A program made the translations under genes and the position numbers. 64,000 bases of DNA, from assembly GCA_015179125.1 (NCBI GenBank), contig WHVA01000244.1:94331-158330 (forward strand). The letters run 5' to 3'. Every line of letters starts with the position of its first letter. The stretch's first letter is position 1. The notes under the pieces are model-generated. The model saw only the letters and a program-made list of their open reading frames with translations, was not told the origin of the DNA and did not search any database. Of the stretch, positions 21,400 to 33,109 are shown in pieces. The stretch comes from Gautieria morchelliformis (Eukaryota; Basidiomycota; Agaricomycetes; Gomphales; Gomphaceae).

Positions 21400-23035
21400 T
21401 CTAAGAGTGAAACGGGGGCAGTGGGTTGTGGGCGCTGCTGACCAATGCTTGGTCATCAGTTTGTCAGTGGAGCGCGCGAGGAACGCAGCCGCGAGTTACA
21501 AATGCTGCGCAACAGCATTCCAGGTCACGTGACCGGTTCGCGACCATATGCGAGTGGTCCGTGCACGACCCTTCGCTTGGTATAAAGAGAGCGATGGTGC
21601 AGAACCGCACTCCCCACTGGTGTCCTCCTGTGTTCTGGCTGTGGTGGGCTTACTACTGCTTTTGCTTTGGCTGGGGTCTTGGTGTCTTTCTGGGTGTCTC
21701 TGGGTGTCTTTCTGTGTGTCCCTGGGTGTCTTTCTGTGTGCCTCTGGGTGTCTTTCTGTGTGTCTCTGGGCTTCTTTGGCTGTGAATTGACACCAGCTTC
21801 TGCTTCAATGTCCTGTATATTTTTGATATTTTTTCGCAAATTGCTATTAATAAACCTAAGTTGCTAACCTTAATAATAGCCAATTTAAATATCCTGTATA
21901 TTTTTTTTTTGATATTTTTTCGCAAATAGCAATCAATAAATCTAACTTCCTAACCTTAATAACAGCCAATTTAAATGTCCTGTACATTTTTTTGATATTT
22001 TTTCGCAAATAGATATCAATAACTTATTCTGACTTTGCTAAAGTTAATAACAACTTCTGTTTTAATGTAGAGTGTTTTTTTTTTATCTTTTTTCAAAAAA
22101 TAAATATAGATATCAATGAATTATCCTGACTTTGCTAAAATTAATGACAACAGCTGCTTAAATGTGGTTTCTTTTCCTAATTTATATATGTCACAAAATA
22201 GATACTGATACATGTCCCTGATATGTGTGAGGACACGCTACCTGTGAGGACACATTACGTGTGGGGACACCTTTTGTGTGAGGACACGCTACCTGTGGGG
22301 ACACGTTACATGTGAGGACACTTTATGTGTGGGACACGTTACGTGTGGGGACACGCTACCTGTGAGGACATGTTACGTTTGGGGACACGCTACCTGTGAG
22401 GACACGTTACATGTGGGGACACCTTTTGTGTGAGGACATGCTACCTGTGGGGACACGTTACATGTGAGGACACGTTATGTGTGGGACATGTTACGTGTGG
22501 GGACATGCTATGTGTGGGGCCAAGCTACCTGTGAGGACATGTTACATGTGAGGACACATTACGTATGGGGACACACTACCTGTGAGGACACGTTACATTT
22601 TGGGTCTTCCCCCATTTCTGATTTTGGTATTGTTTCTGGTTCTGTGAGAGTGTCACCGGAGGATCAGCTGGCATATCGATATAACCACATTGTCAAAATT
22701 CATGATCCCCACGGTCACTATTGGATCTATTTCACAATGCACAAGCTTTGAAACCTGTGGATTATGACAATGGGCGCAATCTTATAATCTCTGTGATTCA
22801 GTCAAGACCATTACCACTTTCATGTCTAGAGTTGCTGGGAGGGCCATCCCAGAGGTCGAGAGAGAGCTCTGCATGTTTGGCTGTTCCGGGTGCATACATG
22901 ATTCATGATACTATATGAACAGGGATATATTTTGCATCATCCTATTTACCCCAATGCACTTGACCTTACTGATGCATTTGACCTTACTGAGGTGTTTGAC
23001 CTGCACCCCCGCGTGAAGCGCGGGTACCCACCTAG
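21400..23035 (+). mobile_element. Tandem Helitron unit U4 (non-autonomous)
   Basis: Starts TCTAAGAGTGAAACGGGGG after the U3 CTAG and ends at CTAG 23032-23035, 1636 bp. Same order as U3: cassette with perfect GGTCACGTGACC (21523-21534) and TATAAA (21581), tract of TCTGGGTGTCTTTCTG repeats, AT-rich repeats, minisatellite (22220-22595), cargo segment (22597-22920), tail and hairpin CCCGCGTGAAGCGCGGG. It is a sister copy of U3. Confidence 0.85.
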
Positions 23036-26000
23036 TCTTTCATAAGATGAAAGCCGCGAGCTTTGTGGTTCCACGGTCTTCAAAATGTTTGACGCCCTTT
23101 AGAGTTCCGTAGGTTGACCTTTCGTGCACATTTGTAGTGAGCGCGGCTGGGATCCCCGACTCTCTCCGAAGGAGAGGGAGGGCTGTATGAACGCAAATAA
23201 CCGTGCTTGCGGTTTTGCGGAGGAAATTGTATTAATTCTATTGGATGAGTCTTCCTATTGGTCTTTCGTCCCTGGTGGTGTCTTGTCTTAAGCATCCGTC
23301 CCTCTTTCCGTATCCTTCCGTCTTTGTCGTGCCTTGGCTTACTCAGATTGACGCTGACCACCCCTGTTTTCTGCTACACGCCGTCCTTGCGCGGCTGCGC
23401 TGCTACTTTACGAGGGCTTTTAGCTGTTTGTTTATTCCCTGCGTAGTATCAGCCTCTCCTTGCAGACGGACGGCATTCAATTTTGGGCCTTTCAGCCTGT
23501 GCTCCTCATGTGCAGGCATCCATTGAGGTGAATGGGTGAGGAATGCAACGATTTTATGCGTTGCCGGGTACGGGATCATATTAGGTTTATTGGTTGAGTC
23601 GTTTCCTTGCTATGTCAGGCTTGGCGGGTGACACACCCCTTAGGGGATCTATTCCACCCTCAGTCTTTTGCAGCGATAGGGAGGGTGTTATATATAACGA
23701 CGGGCTGGACGATGTGGGAAAAAACACCGCCCCCCTCCCTGTCCTCTCCCATCTCACTGCTTGAATACGTTATCCCGCTTCCCTCCCTCTGCTCCCCCAT
23801 CTTGCTGCTGGAACACGTTCATCTTGTCTCCCTGTCGCGAATGTCTTTTCCACCGCATGTGAGTTGTGCATCGTAACTTCATTTGACAGATCAGTGTCTG
23901 ATAGTATCTATCTATTTCGATTAATGTAATGGAATTATCAATATCAATTGATTTAAAGTTGATAAATAATTTGGATATTGAACGTTGTTGTGATGGTAAT
24001 CCATCGTGGATGATTTTCAATAACGAACATCGCATTCTGTCTTTGAGATCCGCACTTAAAAAGGAATTACTTGCTTCTTTGCGTAAAGTTCGTCCTCGTA
24101 CACGGTATGAGCGGTGTTCTACGGAGCACCTGGTGCTTATTCTGGTCGGTTTCTGTTATGATCACTGTCAATATTTCGGGAATTGTTCTAATGGAGAGTT
24201 ACTTTCGCACCTTCGCTCGCTTGAAGTGAAATGCGATGTCGGGTCACGTCGATCTTATTTGTTAGCCAGCGTTTTTGAATGTACATATGGCACACAAATG
24301 TTTTCGCTATTGCGTCAGCCTCCCACACACATACAGCAGAACGCTGCCGTGGATCCAGTTAAGTTGCCGTATAATGAATTGTTTTCAGAAACATTTTCCT
24401 TTTCTTGTCAAGTGTTAAATACATGTAAAATTAAATCATGTCTTCAAGGTTTGCATGTCTGTAGAAGGCCGGCTATTGGTCGAGACTTTGCGTCATTGGC
24501 TAACGGCCTTATATCGGTCTTTCGGAATCGATGTCGTGCTCTTCAAGAGTACGACCATTCTTCTTTAGTACAGGTGTTCATGTGTTATGAACCTTTTCAG
24601 ACAAAGTTTGCGTTGCAATGAAAAGAGCTCATCCTTTCTATTCTACGTCACGAAGATGGCATTGATGTTACACGCGTTATGACACAGAGCAGTCGCACTT
24701 CGCGTCACGGAATCGTTCAAAAAGAGCAGCGTGCGAGTATTCGTGAAGATATGGATGAGAAGGTTTTTGAAGAAAGGTTAGCCGTTGTAGGTCGTTGGCC
24801 ACAGACGATTTCTGCAACGGTCGTTCAAAATTGCATGAGAACATATAAAAATGAGACTTGTTATGTACTGCCATCGTCTTGTGCTTGCTGTGCCCGTGCT
24901 CGCACAGGGCTGCACATTCATTCAATAACCGTGCATCCTTATGAGCAATTACCTCACAACTTGGCTATCCTTCGTTTCTTGGATCCATTCTTGGCAGAGT
25001 ATTTTAATCATACAGATCATGTTGGCGTGTCTTATTGTACACCTGTACTGAATGGGTTGCTGCTTTGGAAGGAAGCAGTTGTATTTTGCGATGAAGATCA
25101 ATGTACAGTCATTAATTTGTGTGCAGATTGTTACAATGCTCTAGGACGAGGAAAAATGCCGCGGTTTGCATTGGCAGACAACTTTTATCGTGGTCGGTTG
25201 CCAGTAGATCTTCAAGACTTGACTTGGATTGAAGAGATGTGCTGTGCTGTTTACCAAACCACCGCTCATGTTACTCGTTTGTATGAATCTAGCGATGATA
25301 AAGATCCATTTCTCTATCATGGAAATACGTGTGCACATGAGATGAATATTATTTCTACCGCTCAATCATTGCCTCGTACTGTCGCTGATATAAATGGTGT
25401 CCTCTCAATTGTTTTCGTTGGGCGTCGCAAATTTAATCCTCAAAAACTTGGCATGTTTTTTCGGGTCCGAAAACAAAAACTTTGCACTTTTTTGTTATTT
25501 TTGAAGGAGAATAACAAACTGTATTCTGATATCCCATTGTCACTTGCTGCATTGGATGAATATCCTGATAATGATACTTTGTCGGGTATTGAAGATAGAG
25601 TTGTGTATGATCGTGTCAGTCATTCAGATGAAGTGTTTGAGGAAGAAACCGCGGGCTTTACTTGTCATCCTGCAGCTGATCGTTCAAATGAAAACTCTCA
25701 GATGGATTTCATGCTTGAAGCAATGGGTTTATCAGATCCTGAGAATTCTCGTATGCCTGCACGCTCATTTGCAGCATCGGCATTGCGTAACTTGATTCCA
25801 CGGGATACAACTGTGCCGGACCTTGTCATCGCCCATGGAGATGCTATAAATGAATATAATAATCCTGCATTGCTACCGGGAATGTTTCCTACTTTGTATC
25901 CACTTGGTACAGGTGGTTTTGAAGATGAAGGACGTGTTACGCCTGTTGGGTTTCGGCCTCAGGCTGAATATTATCTTGATCTTGATGACCGTTGCTTTTG

Positions 26001-28670
26001 ATATCATAAATTTTTTAAGTTTGTGGTGTTGAATATATATCAAAGGCGCTTAAGTCACTTGCACACATCTTTTACGGTGCGGCGTGAGGACTTTGGAGAA
26101 ATTGCAAAGAAGTTTAGTAATCTAACATCCCATCAACTAGAAAGATTAGCTACTCATTTAGAACATGAAAAGAGTTTACAAAGTTTATCTGCAGAAGATC
26201 GGGTTGGTTTGGATCTGTTATGTCGTGTAAATATGATTTCCGCCCATATTCCTGGTTCTCAAAGTTCAAAACTGTATGCGCATAATTGTATCCGCAGCTA
26301 TTTTGGACTGTTTGGGATGCCTCTTATTTATCTAACCCTAAATCCTTGTGCAGCTCATAGCCCTATGTTTCAGTTAATGTATGGAGACATCAATGTCGAT
26401 TTGACAGCTCAGTATCCTGCTTTGGTTTCTATAGGAGAGTGAGCACTTAGATTAGCCAAAGACCCAGTGGCTGCATCAGATTTCTTCACATTTTCTATCC
26501 AGTGTATATTTGAACATTTATTTGGTTGGGATTATAAAACCAATAGTAGTTGTAACACTGGTGGTATTCTTGGTCATTTGCAAGCATGGTCTGGAACAGT
26601 AGAATTGACAGAACGTGCAAATTTTCATGGACACTTTCTAATTTGGGTGTTGGGTGGTCTTAACCCGTGTGAAATACATCACCGACTTAGAATAGATTCT
26701 GATTTTGAACAACGTTTCTTTGCATATTTTGAATCTATTAGTTGCCATGATTTGCCTAATGTAGATTATGAGCCCCGTTCTAATTACGAGCCTCGTGTTG
26801 AACGACCACGTTTACTTCCTACTGTGGATGCATCAGAATTTGAATGGCAAGACTGGAATGAATATTTCCTTTATGAAATAAAAGCGTGTGGTGAATCATT
26901 GCAAAGACATACTCATCGCAAGGTATGTTATAAGTATGGTAAGAGTAATACTTGTCGTTTTTTGTTCCCACATGAGATTATAGACCATTCGTTTTTTGAT
27001 AAAGAGACAAACTCTGTTTTCCTTATGTGTCGGGATGCAACTGTTAACTTTTTTAATCCATATATCCTTGTAATGAGCCGTCACAATCACGATATCAAGT
27101 GTATATTATCAGGCCATGCTGCAAAAGCTGCCATGTTTTATATTACAGATTACATCACTAAAGCAGACCTTAAAACCTATGAGATGTTATCCTTAATGTC
27201 TACCGCAGTATCTTCTATTGACAACCAAATTTCATCCAACAATGTAGAACATGCAAAGCTTCTATTACATCGTTGTCTTTCCCAATACACACGTCAACAA
27301 CAAATCCATGGACAACAGGCTGTAAGATATTTATGAGGATTAGATGATACTAGGATGTCGCATAAAACCATTGCGATGTCGTCAGGACTGTTACTGATGC
27401 ATGTCCATCAGTTTTATGGAGACAGGAAATGTAACTCATTGTTGTCGGACATAACTGAGGAACATTGTGAAAATCCTACTATTCGGCTTAGTGTGGATTA
27501 TAAAGGTTGTTTAGTTGACAATAATCAGGTGTTTGATTACTGGTTCCGTGACGATGATTTGGGCGGGTTGAATTTTTATGACTTTGTTCGCTGCGTACGA
27601 GTTCAGAAATTAAAAAACATTGATGAAAACCATGGTGCCAGTTATCGACGGTTTTCCTTGAAATATCCCCATTGCCTTTCACAGACACATGAGTTGGTTT
27701 TACATACAGATCCTGAAAAGTATGAGTTAGCATCAAACTTACAAGTGCCTAGAATTGTTGGCTGTTCAGTTCCTCGTAAAAGTAATGATCGTCAATATGC
27801 GTTGTTTATGGTAGCACACTTCAAACCTTTCAGCCCAACTATTCCTCTTATTTTAGAAAATGAGTCTTTTGAAGATGTCTATGAGTCTTATGCATTTTCT
27901 GCATTTAGTTTACGTGTAATGTGTAATTGGGAGGCTATGTATGAATGTGAGGATGAACGGGATGCTGAACGTATACGTAAACGTAATCAGTTGTTTAAGA
28001 AACCTAATGAAATGAGTGTTGCATTAGCAACTTCAGATGAAGATGTGGATGTTGATTTGCATTTGAACCCCTCCCTTTCGAAAGTAACAGATTCCAATGT
28101 TACAAAAGTACTTGGCTTGTTGCAATCATCTAATTGGTTCATAACTGATGGTGAATATTCACATCTTGCATCAGAAGATAATATCCCACTTCTGCCCGTT
28201 TTATCACCTGCTCTCATTAAAAGATGGAAGACAGATATTAAACAACAAGAAGCATTGATTATGCAAAATCGTCATAACATGTTGGATGTTGATAACCAGC
28301 AAGCCTCATCCATTGTAAGTACAACACTCACACATGAAGAAATTAAATATGTATGTGTTGCATCATCACGTCAACCTCGCTCAACAGTACCTGGTTTTGA
28401 CAATAACAATCCTCCTAGATCAACCGTTGACTTGTGTTTACAGATCTGTGAGAAATTTACGTTGAATGTTAAGCAGCGGATTGCATTTGTTATCGCAGCT
28501 GATTCATGGTTGCGGTTACGCTCTTTTCATGAACAGTCTCTATTTCTATCATCAGACAGTGCTCTTGAACGACCTACACCGCTTCGTATGTTTTTAACAG
28601 GTCCTGGAGGAACAGGGAAAACACATGTCATTCATGCATTAAATGACCTAATGTCTTCTTATGGACGTCC
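23036..28670 (+). mobile_element. Tandem Helitron unit U5, second Helitron family, 3' truncated
   Basis: Begins TCTTTCATAAGATGAAAG directly after the U4 CTAG; the 5' end can form a CTTTCAT/ATGAAAG hairpin. The 5' region shares nothing else obvious with U1-U4. After about 900 bp of leader with a TATATATAA box near 23690 it carries the broken helicase gene below. No CTAG terminus is found at its right; it runs into the ankyrin gene near 28.67 kb. Confidence 0.6.
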
Positions 28671-28677
28671 ATTTTGA
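23929..28677 (+). pseudogene. Helitron helicase with DUF6570 region, broken by in-frame TGA codons
   Basis: One reading frame continues over 4.7 kb, interrupted only by TGA at 24619, 25999, 26440 and 27334. In at least three places Arg is expected in relatives (CF*YHKFF, GE*ALRLA, YL*GLDD), so CGA to TGA is the simplest cause. Domains in order: AT-rich N-terminal part; DUF6570-type block with LCADCYNALGRGKMPRFALA (about 25110-25250); Helitron_like_N with RRLSHLHTSF (26045); Rep HUH block ERANFHGHFLIWV (about 26610) and the tyrosine region ITDYITKADLKTYEM (about 27150); PIF1 helicase start with Walker A GPGGTGKTHVI (about 28600). The helicase stops right after Walker A; motifs II-VI are missing. 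It belongs to a different Helitron family from the gene at 7227. The element cannot move by itself. Confidence 0.88.
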
Positions 28678-30839
28678 ACACCTTCGGACAAGGACAACCG
28701 GGATTTCATGTTATTATTTTATGTAATGAAAAGATTGCACATGTATGCATTGTGAATCCATGCCTGGCGTACCTGCTGCAATTTGATCAGGATGATCGTG
28801 TAAACTCGAATACGGCCCAGTCCTATCCACTATCTCACTATGCTGCAGAGAACTGGACATATCATGCTAGGTCAGCTCAGGCTGGGGACTGGGATGATCT
28901 ACATGGCCTGATCATGATGCTCTTGGAGCCCATGAGTGCTGTCTACATCATATGGATGTGGCTTTACTATGAGATGGGTGGACGGGAAAGGACTAGGATG
29001 CATCCTCTTTACTTCGCGGCGGAGACTGGGTTGAAACGAGCATGCCAAGATCTGTTGCAGAAAGGATCAGATGTGAATGCACCCGGAGGATTCTATGGCA
29101 CGACACTGCAGGTGGCTGCATTACGGGGTCATGATACAATTGTCCGGTTACTCCTCGAGAAGGGTGCAGATGTGAATGCACATGGAGTGGGTGGTAGGAG
29201 TGCATTGCAGGCGGCGGCATCAGTGGGTCATGATATGATTATTTGGCTACTCCTAGAGAAGGGTGGGGATGTGAATGCACAGGGTGGGAGTGTGCTAAAG
29301 GCAGCAGCATCAGGCGGTCATGATACATCTGTCCAGTTGCTCATAGAGAATGGTGCAGATGTGAATGCACAGGGGGGAGAGGGTGGGAGTGCACTGATTG
29401 CAGCAGCATCAGGGGGTCATGATACGACTGTCCTGTTACTCCTAGAGAAAGGTGTGGATGTGAATGCGCAGGAAGAAGAGGGTGGGAGTGCGTTGATTGC
29501 AGCGGCATCAGGGGGTCATGATACGATTGTTCAGCTACTCCTAGAGAAGGGCGCAGATGCAAATGCACAGGGAGGATACTATGGGAGTGCGCTGCAGGCA
29601 GTGGCATCAGTGGGTCATGATACAATTGTTCGGCTACTCCTGAAGAATGGTGCAGATGTGAATGTGCAGGGAGGAGAAGGTGGGAGTGCACTAGTTGCAG
29701 CAGCATGCAGGGGTCATGATACAACTGTCCTGTTACTCCTAGAGATGGGTGCAGACATAAATGCACAGGGAGGATACTATGGGAGTGCGCTGCAGGTGGT
29801 GGCATCAGTGGGTCATGATAGGAATGTTCGGCTACTCCTAGAGAATGGTGCGGATGTGAATGCACAGGGAGAAGAGGGTGGTAGTCCACTGAATGCAGCA
29901 GCATCCAGGGGTCATCATACAACTGTCCTGTTACTCCTAGAGAAGGGCGCGGAGGTGAATGCTCAGGGAGGACATTATGGGAGTGCACTGCAGGCAGCAG
30001 CCTGCGGGGGTCATGATATTATTGTTCAGCTACTCCTAGAGAATGGCACAGATGTGAATGCACAGGGAGCAGAGGGTGGTAATGCACTGAATGCAGCAGC
30101 ATCCAGGGGTCATCATACAACTGTCCTGTTACTCCTAGAGAAGGGTGCAGAGGTGAATGCTCATAGAGGATGCTATAGGAATGCACTGCAGGCAGCAGCA
30201 TCAGGGGGTCATGATAGGATTGTTCAGCTACTCCTAGAGAAGGGTGGGGATGTCAATGCACAGGGAGGAGAGGGTGGGAGTGCACTGATTATGGTGGTAT
30301 CCAAAGGTTATGATGCGACTGTCCGGTTACTCCTAGAGAAGGGCACAGATGTGAATGCTCAGGGAGGGCACTATGGGAGTGCGCTGCCAGCAGCAGCATC
30401 AGGGGGTCATAATACAATTGTTTGGCTACTCCTAGAAAATGGTGCAGATGTGAATGCTCAGGGAGGATGCTATATGAGTGCACTGCAGGCAGCAGCATCG
30501 GGAAATCATGATATGATTGTTTGGCTACTCTTAGAGAATGGTGCGGATGTGAATGTGCAGGGAGGACACTATGGGAGTGCACTGCATGCGGCGGCCTCAG
30601 GGGGTCATGATACAATTGTTCAGGTACTTCTAGAGAATGGTGCGGACCTGAATGTGCAGACAGGAGAGAGTGGGAGTGCACCGAGTGTGGCAGCATCCAG
30701 GGGTCATTATACAACAGTCCTGTTACTCCTAGAGCGGGGCGCGGAGGTGAATGCTCAGGGAGGATGCTATGGGAGTGCACTGCAGGCAGCAGCATTAGGG
30801 GGTCATGATACCATTGTGTCAAGATTGGTTTTTGGGCGT
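28678..30839 (+). CDS. Ankyrin-repeat protein, C-terminal part of a NACHT-ANK type gene
   Basis: An open frame of about 720 codons. The first part (CLAYLLQFDQDD, then SYPLSHYAAENWTYHA) matches the winged-helix end and linker of fungal NACHT-ankyrin (NLR-like) proteins; the NACHT domain itself is missing, replaced by the Helitron helicase. About 18 ankyrin repeats of 33 residues follow (type GHDTIVQLLLENGADVNAQGG). Two variants alternate: one with SALQAAASGGHD and one with SALNAAASRGHHTTVLLL, giving a 66-residue higher-order unit. The frame has no stop despite its dead neighbour. It is cut at 30817 by an LTR, which supplies the last residues (SRLVFGR). It has no obvious start or promoter of its own, so it is probably a gene fragment, perhaps carried by U5. 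Confidence 0.75.
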
Positions 30840-31520
30840 TAATATCGTGTATTAGTGAACACAGCGAATGCCCGAATAACTTGTGTGAATAAGTATGCCG
30901 TTCGGCAAATAGGTGAACCAACAAATGTTCACAAGATAAGAGGGTTGCCCGAACAGGACTCACCCTATCTACAGTCATAGCGAAATAGCCCGTGGCACTT
31001 GACGATGTAATGTGCAAGGTGTCACAGAAGGGCTATCTAAGTAGCGACAATCCCTTCGTCGGTGAAGGTGCTCCTTCGGAGCCCTTTGCCGGCAGCACAG
31101 AAAATAGTTCGAAGGCTAAGGTAACGAAGATGAAGTATGAGAACTCACCAGTGATACCTAAGTCCTCTTCTGGTCAAAGATAGAAATCTCCAGGCGAAGG
31201 CTCAAGACGATGATCACGGCGAGGTCAAGTGTGCACAAGATGGACGACGTATGATAATTGAACTGGGGAATATACATGCGAACGCAAACTACTTATATCA
31301 AATGCTCGTAAGGTATCAGCGAATAGGAAAGAGGCCATCATGAGTCAGAGTTGGATAGGGGTGCGCAGTCATGATACTAGGTAGATGGAATAAACATACA
31401 ATAGAGTGAGGGAAGAGTGCGAACATGAAACGACGGAGAGTAAAGGTGGCGAAGGCATTTATGTACGAAACCATGTCTTGGGACCCGCATACATGCTACC
31501 CTGCACGGACTCTTCGTCTA
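30817..31520 (+). mobile_element. LTR family L2, 3' truncated copy
   Basis: Starts TGTCAAGATTGGTTTTTGGG, the same as 39326 and 54874, and follows them for about 700 bp until the family-E LTR begins at 31521. The right end (CGTCATGACA) is not found beyond it. Confidence 0.8.
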
Positions 31521-32214
31521 TGTTACGTATCGAGATTTCTGCTATGTCGGAACTGGAAAGGACAGCGGCTTCAACTTGTAGGTTGCGCCCCCAATGAACT
31601 ATCGTCCTAGGTATTTTGAAGATGAGTCGGAAGTCGGAAAGTACTGAACCAAAGTTTTGGTCGGAACTTCAGTCGGAACTGAGGCGGAAGGCGGAAGACG
31701 GAAGGCAGAGAGAGACTGAGATCTTGCTAGACTCGCTGTGCTAAGAACAGGAGATAGAGCAAAGGAAATCAAGTATCGAAGGCGATTATCTGATTGCAGA
31801 TTAACAGACATACATGAGAGGGTTTTATACAAAACGCAGAAACAACAAGTAAGGGTATGATACTAAGCAAGTTCCGGAGAGTGCGGGAATTGGATAGACA
31901 TTGGGGTAAGTAACTAATATGGAACAATGGTTGACAAGGGGGGTGCAGGGTAGGGTAAGTACAATGGCAAAGAACAAGGCGGGTAAGTACAATAGGCATC
32001 GGAAGAAACAGAACTACGGAAATGGTATCTTGCTGTGCTCAGGGTCGAGTACAGGGGCCGGTATCTGGAGGTGGCCAGGGGTGCTGAAAGAACAAGGGAG
32101 GAGGGTTGCGGATGTTGCAGATGTTGCAGATGTTGCGGATGTCGAAATAGAGTCGGAGGTGGCGCGGAGGATATGCAGAGGTGGCGGAGATGATTGATCG
32201 GAACAGTCGTAACA
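31521..32214 (+). mobile_element. Family E LTR, complete
   Basis: From TGTTACGTATCGAG to GTCGTAACA, 694 bp, with TGTTAC..GTAACA inverted ends. The flanking five bases differ (gtcta and gtatc), so no target duplication supports it; it may join two broken flanks. Confidence 0.75.
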
Positions 32215-32336
32215 GTATCTCCCTTTCAAGGTCGAGCCCTGCGAGACCACAGATCGGGTCACGTGACCTGTGAACAAAACGCGTCGGAGTTCAAAAGAAA
32301 GGCGGGAGAGAACATCGCGTCGATTTCTGATCCATC

Positions 32337-32787
32337 ATGAGCTCTCTTCCTGATTTCTCGAAAATGACCAGCGCTCAGATGAAAGAGCACTTTGCTAGTG
32401 TTCTGCCGAGAAGGAGCTCGCGGAAAAGCACGAGGCTGAGGAGGCGGCTCAAAAAGAGAAGGAACGACTGGAGGAGGTGCGCAGGGAGGAAGAGTGCAGG
32501 GACCAGGAGGAACGCGATCGGCTGGAACGCGAGTGCGAGCTTGAGCGCATCGAGCGCGAACGCGAGGAGAGGGAGGCCGAAGAAGCTGCGGAGAAACTTG
32601 CGGAGGAGCAAGCCGCTGCGGAAATGGCCACCGCGGAGAAGGTGGAGGAAAATCGCGAGTCGCAGAAAGTAAGTGTTTCTTGTTTTTGACGGTATGGGGT
32701 TGACCATCGGAACAGGAAAAGGCTGCGGACGCGGACCAGGAGTCCGAGCGGAGTGGGCCTCCGAAGGAGATAAGAGCCGATACTAGG
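32337..32787 (+). pseudogene. Coiled-coil protein fragment (Glu/Arg-rich)
   Basis: The ATG at 32337 starts SSLPDFSKMTSAQMKEHFASVL. The frame then shifts into a long charged helix (RREEECRDQEERDRLEREC, EREREEREAEEAAEKLAEEQ) until an intron GTAAGT at about 32669; a short exon follows (EKAADADQESERSGPP). It is preceded by the palindrome GGTCACGTGACC (32257-32268). It looks like the N-terminal half of the Cys-rich coiled-coil type protein found antisense in the gypsy element at 46.7-48.1 kb, but this is a resemblance only. A frameshift near 32400 and the missing 3' part make it a pseudogene. Confidence 0.45.
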
Positions 32788-32931
32788 ACAATCCTCAGTC
32801 TATAAATCTACCAACGATAGATACATGGGGCTTGCTTGTGTAGTGGGTATCCTCAGAGATCAAGCTGAGGAAACGCCACCACACTGGCTACAGTCTTATA
32901 GCGCTGGCAAGGCTTACATAATAGGGGAGAT

Positions 32932-33105
32932 GGAAACTTGTAGAAGGTTGTAGAACCTCATGGAAGGTTACGGAAGGTGACGGAAGCTGATGGAAGGTGA
33001 TGGAAACTGACGGAAGGTGACAGAAACTGACGGAAGGTTACGGAAACTGACAGAAGGTGACGGAAACTCATGGAAGGAAACAGAAACTTGTGGAAGGAAA
33101 CGCGT
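32932..33105 (+). repeat. Short tandem repeat GGAAGGTGACGGAAACTGAC
   Basis: About eight loose units of 20-22 bp, each made of two half units (CGGAAGGTTA and CGGAAACTGA). It abuts the copia fragment on the right. Confidence 0.7.
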
Positions 33106-33109
33106 GAAC

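Noticed and set aside
29341..31017. Minus-strand frames with LPVHSHPHHSLGV repeats
   Set aside because: Complement of the ankyrin array; the plus strand has the family match.
30992..31183. Frame encoding SSDNPFVGEGAPSEPF, repeated at 55049, 52182 (minus) and 51576 (minus)
   Set aside because: It lies inside the L2 LTR in every case and drifts with it; a shared LTR explains the repetition better than a gene.
31516..32219. Target-site duplication around the family-E LTR
   Set aside because: The flanking bases gtcta and gtatc are not identical.
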